Positions 6,842-12,751 of a stretch of DNA of 21,202 nucleotides are shown here, piece after piece; the stretch's first letter is position 1, and every line of letters begins with the position of its first letter. Where the stretch lies: the NCBI GenBank assembly GCA_020428265.1, contig JAGQND010000005.1, positions 1-21,202 on the forward strand, read 5' to 3'. The notes beneath the pieces were generated by a model. That model made no database searches. It saw nothing but the letters and a program-made list of their open reading frames with translations, and had not been told where the DNA came from. The position numbers and the translations under genes were made by a program. The stretch is from Candidatus Saccharimonadota bacterium. Lineage in GTDB: Bacteria > Patescibacteriota > Saccharimonadia > Saccharimonadales > Saccharimonadaceae.

Positions 6842-7906
6842 CTATGGCTTACCAAATCCACCCTTGTCATTAAACTGACGTAAATCTTCCGGGGTTATAC
6901 CTTGTTTAGCAAGCACCTCAACCCACTCGTCATCACTGCGGTCTATCGGGTTATTGAGAATTTTGCCATCGGCATAATCATATGTCATATAAGCTATATC
7001 TTGCGCTAGCTGGTCACTCATTAGATCGCGCACCGGCTCCATGGTTTCAGTATCATGAAACGGCGTAGGTAGTACAAATGCTGCAAGCTTACGGCGCTTC
7101 TTCTCGGCACCTTCGGGCATTTTATCCCACCACTTGGGGTCTGGCGGAGCCACCAAACGACCACCAACCGGGCCAGTCTTGCCAGGCTTTTTGGGCGGAT
7201 ACCATATAGGCACACTGTTGGTTTTGTCCCAAAAGTAAGTACCCTTTATGTCAGCCTCGGGCACGGCAGCCTTTATCATTTTCATAGCGATTTCCATAGT
7301 AGCACCACTGTTTTTGACTTCATCGACAACCAAAACGTTCCTACCATCTAGGCGCGTAGGCTTACTCCATACATCTTCTTGCCAGTTGTCCATGTCTATG
7401 TCACCCTCTACGAAGTATGCTCGTATACGGCTTATAAGTTCTTGGGGAATTTTACTTATATCAATCTTTTTAGGCGTAGAGTCGTCTTGGTCGTAAGGGT
7501 TAGTAACGCCCATATAGCTCAAAAAGTCACGACGGTCTATGGCCAGCATGTCACCATGAGGCTTTTCAGCACCTTCGGCGGCCATTTGCTCCCACATAGC
7601 ATCTACTAAGGCTTCTACCGGGGCTGCACTTTTGGCCAAATACAGAACCTCTTGCGGTTTCCAGTCACCCTGTTCGGCATTGAAGGAATTGTAGTTACCA
7701 TCGTCATCGATACTTATTACTTTTTGAGGAGATGAACCGTCGAGGATGCCAACCATACGGTCAGTCAAAGTTACGTAGTGCGACAAAACCTTGTCTTTCG
7801 TCCACACCCAACCCTTGCCATCTATAGCCTGGTCTTCGGTGAACCGCTGATAATTCTCGCTGGGCGCGTGAAATTTGTTTCGTATTTGCTCAGGTGATTT
7901 TGTCAT
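6842..7906 (-). CDS. Phosphoribosyltransferase-like protein, 354 aa
   Basis: The clearest motif is VLVVDEVKNSGATME (residues 191-205), a type I phosphoribosyltransferase PRPP-binding loop (hydrophobic strand, acidic pair, then SGxT), here with Asp-Glu as the acidic pair. An upstream stretch, QEVLYLAKSAAPVEALV (85-101), could supply the usual early strand-loop of the fold. The flanking parts are not ones I recognise: an N-terminal region with KGWVWTKDKVLSHYV and a C-terminal region with GRLVAPPDPKWWDKMP and LPTPFHDTETM. Whether it is an enzyme and for which base is open. No signal peptide is present, so it is cytoplasmic. The ATG has no clear ribosome site and a leader of only about 22 nt. It lies downstream of the mutase-like gene with its own promoter inside that gene's 3' end. 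Confidence 0.7.
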   Translation of the reverse strand: MTKSPEQIRNKFHAPSENYQRFTEDQAIDGKGWVWTKDKVLSHYVTLTDRMVGILDGSSPQKVISIDDDGNYNSFNAEQGDWKPQEVLYLAKSAAPVEALVDAMWEQMAAEGAEKPHGDMLAIDRRDFLSYMGVTNPYDQDDSTPKKIDISKIPQELISRIRAYFVEGDIDMDNWQEDVWSKPTRLDGRNVLVVDEVKNSGATMEIAMKMIKAAVPEADIKGTYFWDKTNSVPIWYPPKKPGKTGPVGGRLVAPPDPKWWDKMPEGAEKKRRKLAAFVLPTPFHDTETMEPVRDLMSDQLAQDIAYMTYDYADGKILNNPIDRSDDEWVEVLAKQGITPEDLRQFNDKGGFGKP

Positions 7907-7935
7907 GTTTATTTACTATTTTAAGTTATAACCAT

Positions 7936-7964
7936 ATTGTAGCATAGTTTTTATGTTTAGTCAA
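7936..7964 (-). promoter_or_regulatory. Promoter of the 354-aa gene
   Basis: TTGACT (complement of 7959-7964), 17-bp spacer, TACAAT (complement of 7936-7941), with TG one base before the -10. This is a near-consensus extended -10 promoter in the 61-bp gap upstream of the gene. Confidence 0.75.
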
Positions 7965-7967
7965 TAT

Positions 7968-8408
7968 CTACTGAACGAGCTGAGAGATTTTACCCTTGCT
8001 AGGAGCGGGCAAAAAGTTGCCAGCTTCAGCTACGTTTATGACATCTACCAAGCCATTAGTATCTGTAAGTTTGGTGCCGGTATTGTCGTACAAACTCACA
8101 GCGAACACACTAGCATCGCCAGTTGACTCTACTAGCACCCCGCCATCCGCCTGCTGCGTGGCTATAGTAGCGCGCACTTCGCCGTCACCACCCTCACCCG
8201 CTACCACTACGTCACGACCCATAAGCAATAGGCCCTCTAGCAGTGCGTGCGTCAACACGCCATCGGCGCTGCCCGAGCGTACCACCACTACCGTGCCGCC
8301 TTCGTTTAAACTCTCCGAAAACGCCATACCAATATTCCATATATACTCAGTACTAGACGATTCGCCCACACTTGCCCTTATGTCGGTTGCTGAGTATAGT
8401 TTTGCCAT
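7968..8408 (-). CDS. Stand-alone, degenerate phosphohexomutase domain I
   Basis: The 146-aa protein resembles only the first domain of phosphoglucomutase/phosphomannomutase enzymes. DIRASVGE (9-16) matches the family GIRGVVGE. VVVVRSGSADGVLTHALLEGLLLMGRDVV (40-68) follows the strand-helix that in the family carries vGrDtR and leads to aLaaGllaaGvdVv. ADGGVLVESTGDAS (87-100) occupies the place of ADAGIMITASHNPP, followed by LYDNTGTKL. The catalytic serine loop TASHNP is therefore replaced by ESTGDA (Thr at the Ser position, Gly-Asp for His-Asn), and domains II-IV are absent. Catalysis is unlikely. A binding or regulatory role is possible. I start at ATG 8408, because the in-frame ATG at 8420 overlaps the -10 box. 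The transcript would be leaderless. The family assignment is by motif only. Confidence 0.65.
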   Translation of the reverse strand: MAKLYSATDIRASVGESSSTEYIWNIGMAFSESLNEGGTVVVVRSGSADGVLTHALLEGLLLMGRDVVVAGEGGDGEVRATIATQQADGGVLVESTGDASVFAVSLYDNTGTKLTDTNGLVDVINVAEAGNFLPAPSKGKISQLVQ

Positions 8409-8415
8409 TAGTTTT

Positions 8416-8445
8416 AGCATACCAGTCTACAAAACACGATACAAT
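8416..8445. promoter_or_regulatory. Overlapping divergent promoters (mutase-like gene / femX1)
   Basis: Minus strand: TTGTAT (complement of 8439-8444), 17-bp spacer ending TGG, TATGCT (complement of 8416-8421), 7 nt from ATG 8408. Plus strand: TACAAT (8440-8445), 6 nt from ATG 8452. The plus -10 and the minus -35 are the same bases read on opposite strands, so the two units probably exclude one another. No good plus -35 is seen. Confidence 0.6.
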
Positions 8446-8451
8446 AGAGGC

Positions 8452-9489
8452 ATGAGTATACGCTTCGCCACGGCAGAAGAAATAGCCGACTGGGACAAAA
8501 AAATCCTAGCAAACCCCGACAAGGGCAACTTGCTGCAAAGCAAAGAGTTTGCCGATATCAAGCAAGCCGGTGGCTGGAAGCCTAACTATGTAATGGCCGA
8601 CAACTTAGCTCTGATGATACTGAGCAAAAACGTACTCAGCGGCGGGACACTATGGTATATACCGCGCGGCCCAGGGGTGGTAAACACTACCGAGCTGCGA
8701 AGCGTACTGCCTGAGCTAAAAATATTTGCCGCCAAACACGGTGCTTTTGCCGTAAAAATTGAACCCGAACTACTATGGAACGATGAAACTGAACGGCAAT
8801 TAACAGATATGGAGCTAGTAAAGGCCCACCGTGTGCAGCCTGGTTCTACGGTGCTAATAAACCTAAGCCCTAGCCTAGACGATATAATGGCCGCACTAAA
8901 CCAAAAAGCCAGAAACGCCATACGACGCGCCGAACGCGACGGGGCTACCGTAGAAGCCGTAAAGCCAACGGCCGCCAATTGCTATAAATTCTACGAACTA
9001 CTAAGCGCTACTGCCGAAAACAAGTTTGGCATACACCCTTTTGAGTACTACGAAAAATCCTGGAAAGACTACAGCGCAGCTGGCATGGGCCAAATGTTTT
9101 TTGCGTACAGCGGCAAAGATGTCATAGCCGCCGCCTACGGTATAGTTATAGGCGAAAAGTCCGTATATAAAGACGGTGCGAGTGTACGCGAACGCCCCAT
9201 ATACGGCGCTAGCCACTTGCTACAATGGCACGTCATACAGTGGGCCAAACAGCAAGGAAGCAAAGTGCACGACTTATACGGCGTGCCAGCGAGCGACAAA
9301 GTAGACGACAAATCCGACCCATACTACGGCATAGGCACCTTTAAACGCAGTTTTAACAAGCACGTAACAGATTATGTAGGTACTTATGATATGGTTGTAA
9401 AAAAGTCTACATACAATCGCTGGCGTCGCTTTGGAGAACGCCTAACTCTCGGCCTGCACTGGCGCCTACGCCACGAAAACTGGTACTAG
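8452..9489 (+). CDS. FemABX-type peptidoglycan bridge aminoacyltransferase, copy 1
   Basis: FemABX/MurM proteins use aminoacyl-tRNA to add amino acids to the lipid II stem peptide and so build the interpeptide bridge at the inner face of the membrane. The 345-aa length and pattern fit a two-lobe GNAT fold without a long coiled-coil arm. Visible family features are GWKPNYVMADNLAL, LWYIPRGPGVVN, FAVKIEPEL, the basic helix NQKARNAIRRAERDGATVE, FYELLSATAENKFGIHP, VIAAAYGIVIGEKSVYKDGAS, and GASHLLQWHVIQWAKQQG followed by HDLYGVPAS. It is a paralogue of the next gene, and both end HENWY. I start at ATG 8452 because TACAAT lies 6 nt upstream. A longer frame upstream is antisense to the mutase-like gene. 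Substrate amino acid unknown. Confidence 0.88.
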   Translation: MSIRFATAEEIADWDKKILANPDKGNLLQSKEFADIKQAGGWKPNYVMADNLALMILSKNVLSGGTLWYIPRGPGVVNTTELRSVLPELKIFAAKHGAFAVKIEPELLWNDETERQLTDMELVKAHRVQPGSTVLINLSPSLDDIMAALNQKARNAIRRAERDGATVEAVKPTAANCYKFYELLSATAENKFGIHPFEYYEKSWKDYSAAGMGQMFFAYSGKDVIAAAYGIVIGEKSVYKDGASVRERPIYGASHLLQWHVIQWAKQQGSKVHDLYGVPASDKVDDKSDPYYGIGTFKRSFNKHVTDYVGTYDMVVKKSTYNRWRRFGERLTLGLHWRLRHENWY

Positions 9490-9493
9490 GCCG

Positions 9494-9502
9494 TGGTATT
9501 AT
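9494..9502 (+). promoter_or_regulatory. Extended -10 promoter in the femX1-femX2 gap
   Basis: TGG-TATTAT (-10 at 9497-9502) ends 6 nt before the femX2 ATG at 9509, inside a 19-bp intergenic gap with no ribosome site. Initiation about 7 nt downstream would begin at the ATG, giving a leaderless message. Confidence 0.55.
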
Positions 9503-9508
9503 AGCTCT

Positions 9509-10549
9509 ATGACTACACGCTTTGCCACCACAGACGAAATACGCAAATGGCATGAATTGTTGCTACAAAACCCCGATGGCGGTAATGTATTTCAGACTGT
9601 AGAATTTAGCAAAGTCAAAGCCACGACAGGTTGGAAGCCACACTACATCATAAGTGGCGACATAGCCCTAGTGGCGCTCGAAAAGAACGTGCCGCTACTG
9701 GGCAAATATTGGTACGTACTCAAGGGCCCAGGAGTGGTAAACGGCGCGCAAATACGCAAAATTGCGAAGAGTTTACATGATTTTGCCAAACAAAATGGTG
9801 TATTTGCTGTGAAAATAGAGCCCGAAGCCCTAAAATCTAGCGTAAAAGCCAAAGATTTAGCCAATTTACCAGTAGTAAAAGGTGAATCTATACAACCTAG
9901 TGCATCTACTATAATTGTAGACTTAAACCCTGAAATAGACGACGTACTGGCGAGCTTTAGCCAGCGCGCGCGCCGCTATATACGCAAAGCCGCTAACGCA
10001 GGTGTAGAAGTCACCGTTGAAGACGCCACACCAGAAGCCTGCAAAAAGTTCTTCGAGCTATACAGCGAAACAGCGGCCGGACAATTCAAAATACGCGAAT
10101 ATTCCTACTATCAAGACTTTTGGCAAAGCCTAGGCGAAGCCGGCTACGGCAAGTTTTTCTTTGCACACTACGAAGGCCGCGTGGTTGCAGGAGAATACGT
10201 GACACTATTTGGCCAAAAAGCCATATACAAAGACGGCGGAAGCGTGCGAAATGACAAAGCACCCGGCGCCAGCTATGCCCTACAGTGGGAATCTATAAAA
10301 TGGGCCAAAGAAAACGGCGCCACTAGCTATGATTTTTACGGCAGCCCACCAAGCGACCGCATAGACGACAAATCCCACCCATTCTACGGCATAGGGGCGT
10401 TTAAACTCAGTTTTATGAAAGATGTAACGGATTTCACAAGTGCCCTAGATATAGTAGTAAACCCCGCCAAATACAGGCTATGGAAAAAGCTAGTAGAGCG
10501 CATAGTGCGCAAGCTCTCGTGGAAGTTAAAACACGAAAACTGGTACTAA
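9509..10549 (+). CDS. FemABX-type peptidoglycan bridge aminoacyltransferase, copy 2
   Basis: This 346-aa paralogue of the preceding gene aligns along its full length without large gaps: FATTDEIRKWH against FATAEEIADWD, GPGVVN, FAVKIEPEAL, QRARRYIRKAANAGVEV against QKARNAIRRAERDGATV, AIYKDGGSVR, DFYGSPPSDRIDDKSHPFYGIGAFK, and the shared end HENWY. By eye roughly half of the aligned residues agree, so the duplication is old enough for specialisation, perhaps for the first and second bridge residue as with MurM/MurN or FemA/FemB (inference). The basic helix and the YKDGxSxR block, typical of the fold, are intact in both copies. It follows copy 1 by 19 bp and precedes the amidinotransferase gene by 19 bp. 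Confidence 0.88.
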   Translation: MTTRFATTDEIRKWHELLLQNPDGGNVFQTVEFSKVKATTGWKPHYIISGDIALVALEKNVPLLGKYWYVLKGPGVVNGAQIRKIAKSLHDFAKQNGVFAVKIEPEALKSSVKAKDLANLPVVKGESIQPSASTIIVDLNPEIDDVLASFSQRARRYIRKAANAGVEVTVEDATPEACKKFFELYSETAAGQFKIREYSYYQDFWQSLGEAGYGKFFFAHYEGRVVAGEYVTLFGQKAIYKDGGSVRNDKAPGASYALQWESIKWAKENGATSYDFYGSPPSDRIDDKSHPFYGIGAFKLSFMKDVTDFTSALDIVVNPAKYRLWKKLVERIVRKLSWKLKHENWY

Positions 10550-10556
10550 TACGGCG

Positions 10557-10562
10557 TATAAT
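10557..10562 (+). promoter_or_regulatory. Leaderless -10 box before the amidinotransferase gene
   Basis: A perfect TATAAT ends 6 nt before the ATG at 10569, inside the 19-bp gap after femX2, and is followed by AGGCCT. The gap resembles the femX1-femX2 gap (12 of 19 positions identical when aligned end to end). Confidence 0.6.
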
Positions 10563-10568
10563 AGGCCT

Positions 10569-11447
10569 ATGACTATGATTAACTCGACCGTAATAATGAG
10601 CGGAGCAGACTACTTTGCCAATGACCAACAAATAAACCCTTACTACGCCGAAGAAGACGTAAATGTAGCTCAGGCTATAACCGAACACGGCGAAATACAA
10701 CGCCTGCTCACAGAGGCTGGTGTGAATGTCATAAAGGTTGGCGCACCTAGCGACTCGCAAGACGGCGTATACACTGCTAACTGGGCACTGGTGGGCGGCG
10801 GCAAAGCCGTGTTAGCTCGCCTACCAGACGCTCGCAAAAGCGAAGAAGAACACGCTCGTGGAGTACTAGAAGCACAAGGTATAGAGGTGATAAACGTACC
10901 AGAAGGCCTAAAATTCAGTGGCCAGGGCGACGCCTTACCCTGTGGCGACTATTTATTCTGTGGCAGCGGCTACCGTAGCGACGAAGCAGCACAAGAATTC
11001 GCCGCCGAGCAGCTAGGATATAAGCGCATACAACTACGCACCGTACCCCAGCTAGACGAGGCTGGGCAGCCTGTCATAAACGCCACAAGCGGCTGGGCTG
11101 ACAGCTTTTACTACGACATAGACTTAGCACTGAGTATCATCAAAGGCCCATCAGAGGGCTCGCTAGGCACCATAGCCTACTGCCGTGAGGCTTTTACACC
11201 TGAAAGTCAGCAAATATTAGATGATTTACAGGGTTTTGACAAGATTTTGATAAGCGAGACAGAAGCCAAGCAAGCTTTTGCGTGTAATTTGGTATCTACT
11301 GGCGAACATGTAGTTATGAGTGGTAACGCGCCAGAATTCAAAGCGGAGCTCGAAAAGCGCGGCTTAACCGTTAAATCACCGCAAATCACCGAGCTCGTAA
11401 AAGGCGGTGGCTACATACGCTGCACCACCCTATCGCTAAATCCTTAA
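10569..11447 (+). CDS. Amidinotransferase/DDAH-fold protein (guanidino-group hydrolase family)
   Basis: The 292-aa product matches the pentein fold of arginine deiminase, dimethylargininase and related guanidino-modifying enzymes. Visible motifs are DGVYTANWALV (65-75; family DxvFxxN), GQGDAL (118-123; family EGGD), CGSGYRSDEAA (131-141; family G.g.Rt...a), ACNLVSTGEHVVMSG (238-252), and the nucleophile loop KGGGYIRCTTL (278-288) with Cys285. The segment that normally carries the catalytic His (HLDT or HLKT) reads YYDIDLAL (181-188), with Asp at the His position. The enzyme may be altered, use another base, or be inactive. The substrate cannot be read from sequence. TATAAT 6 nt upstream supports the start. 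It ends 2 nt before the convergent murE stop. Confidence 0.75.
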   Translation: MTMINSTVIMSGADYFANDQQINPYYAEEDVNVAQAITEHGEIQRLLTEAGVNVIKVGAPSDSQDGVYTANWALVGGGKAVLARLPDARKSEEEHARGVLEAQGIEVINVPEGLKFSGQGDALPCGDYLFCGSGYRSDEAAQEFAAEQLGYKRIQLRTVPQLDEAGQPVINATSGWADSFYYDIDLALSIIKGPSEGSLGTIAYCREAFTPESQQILDDLQGFDKILISETEAKQAFACNLVSTGEHVVMSGNAPEFKAELEKRGLTVKSPQITELVKGGGYIRCTTLSLNP

Positions 11448-11449
11448 CT

Positions 11450-12751
11450 CTATTTTTTAGACTTTAGGCACTTTTTGACTTCGGCAACCTCGTCCCATGG
11501 GTGTTCACCATCGGCACGTTCTATGGTTTTTTCGTGACCTTTACCGAGTAATATCACCGTATCATCGGCATTTTTTGCCTTGCTGATAGCTAGTTTTATA
11601 GCTTTACTGCGGTCGAGCTCTAGCAGTAAGTCTTTGCCGCGCTTTTTGCCCGACTTTTCGGCACCTGCAGCTATTTGGTCTAGTATTTCATGGCCGTCTA
11701 TATCGCGGTCGTCTTCCTCTGTTAGCACCACTATATCACCGTATTTACCAGCTATTTCACCCTGTATGGCACGTTTTGCCTCGTCGCGGCGACCAGCGCT
11801 ACCAAACATCACTACTAAATTACCCTTTGTTGTTTTTCTAACATCACCTAGTAATCTCTCAAAAGAATCTGGAGTGTGCGCAAAGTCCACAATCACACTA
11901 AACTTCTGGCCGGCATCTACAGTAGTCATGCGACCTTCTACACCGTCGAGTGCAGCTATACCCCGCTCTATTTGCTCTGTAGTTAGGCCTAGCTTACGCC
12001 CTACTGCCACTGCAGCCATGCTGTTATATACGTTGAATTCGCCCGGTATTTGCGTGTGTATGTGGTACTCATCACCGCCTATAGTAGCTATATACGCACT
12101 ACCGCTCGGCTGTAGTTTCACCTTGCTGGCCGTTAGTTGGCCAGTATGCACACCGTAGCTTATGCTATCAGGCACAGCATCTATAAAATACTGCGCATTA
12201 GGGTCATCGGCATTTACCACGCCAAAACGCATGCCATGCTTGTTGGCAACAACAAATAATTGCTGTTTGGCGGCTAGGTAGGCATCGAATGTGCCGTGGT
12301 AGTCTAGGTGCTCGTGTGTAACATTCGTCATAACGGCCAGCTCGTACGGTATACCCCATACACGGTGCTGGGCAAGCGCATGCGAAGTGGTTTCAAGCAC
12401 CACCCATTTTACGCCAGCTCGCTTGAAATCGCGTAGACGCTTTTGGAGTAGTGGCGCCGAAGCGGTGGTCATGTGTGCAATTTGAGGTGTTATATCGTCA
12501 CGTACCCCATATGCAACTGTTGTCATAAGTGCAACATCGTACCCAGCATCAGTGAGCATTTTGTGTATCATAAAGCTGGTGGTAGTTTTGCCATTGGTGC
12601 CCGTAACACCTATAACGTGCATGCCACGAGACGGAAACCCATAGTACACGTTGGCCGCTATGGCCTCTATTAGGTGTCCAAATGGCTCTACTCTCTTAAA
12701 TAGACTAGTCGGTATAAGTTTTTTGATGATTTTTCTAAGCACTCGCAGCAT
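11450..12751 (-). CDS. murE: MurE-type UDP-MurNAc-tripeptide ligase, short N-terminus
   Basis: MurE adds the third stem-peptide residue to UDP-MurNAc-L-Ala-D-Glu, using ATP, in the cytoplasm. Motifs are the P-loop GVTGTNGKTTT (48-58), the TTSHAL block (121-126), the Mur-ligase DYHGTFDAYLAAKQQLF with the lysine expected to be carbamylated (about 162), EGRMTTVD, VDFAHTPDS (288-296) and LGKGHE near the end. At 433 aa it is shorter than usual. The P-loop lies at about residue 50 rather than 110, so most of the N-terminal UDP-substrate domain is missing. The amino-acid selectivity motif (DNPR in DAP enzymes) reads EDDR (about 346-349). The ATG overlaps the 3' end of the kinase gene by 17 bp. AAGAGG abuts this ATG, and a GTG at 12742 is better spaced from it, so it may be the true start. 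Confidence 0.88.
   Translation of the reverse strand: MLRVLRKIIKKLIPTSLFKRVEPFGHLIEAIAANVYYGFPSRGMHVIGVTGTNGKTTTSFMIHKMLTDAGYDVALMTTVAYGVRDDITPQIAHMTTASAPLLQKRLRDFKRAGVKWVVLETTSHALAQHRVWGIPYELAVMTNVTHEHLDYHGTFDAYLAAKQQLFVVANKHGMRFGVVNADDPNAQYFIDAVPDSISYGVHTGQLTASKVKLQPSGSAYIATIGGDEYHIHTQIPGEFNVYNSMAAVAVGRKLGLTTEQIERGIAALDGVEGRMTTVDAGQKFSVIVDFAHTPDSFERLLGDVRKTTKGNLVVMFGSAGRRDEAKRAIQGEIAGKYGDIVVLTEEDDRDIDGHEILDQIAAGAEKSGKKRGKDLLLELDRSKAIKLAISKAKNADDTVILLGKGHEKTIERADGEHPWDEVAEVKKCLKSKK

Noticed and set aside
7996..8451. N-terminal extension of FemX copy 1 back to 7996
   Set aside because: The extension is antisense to the mutase-like gene, has low-complexity Ser/Pro/Thr composition, and crosses the promoter. 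Homology to copy 2 begins at ATG 8452.
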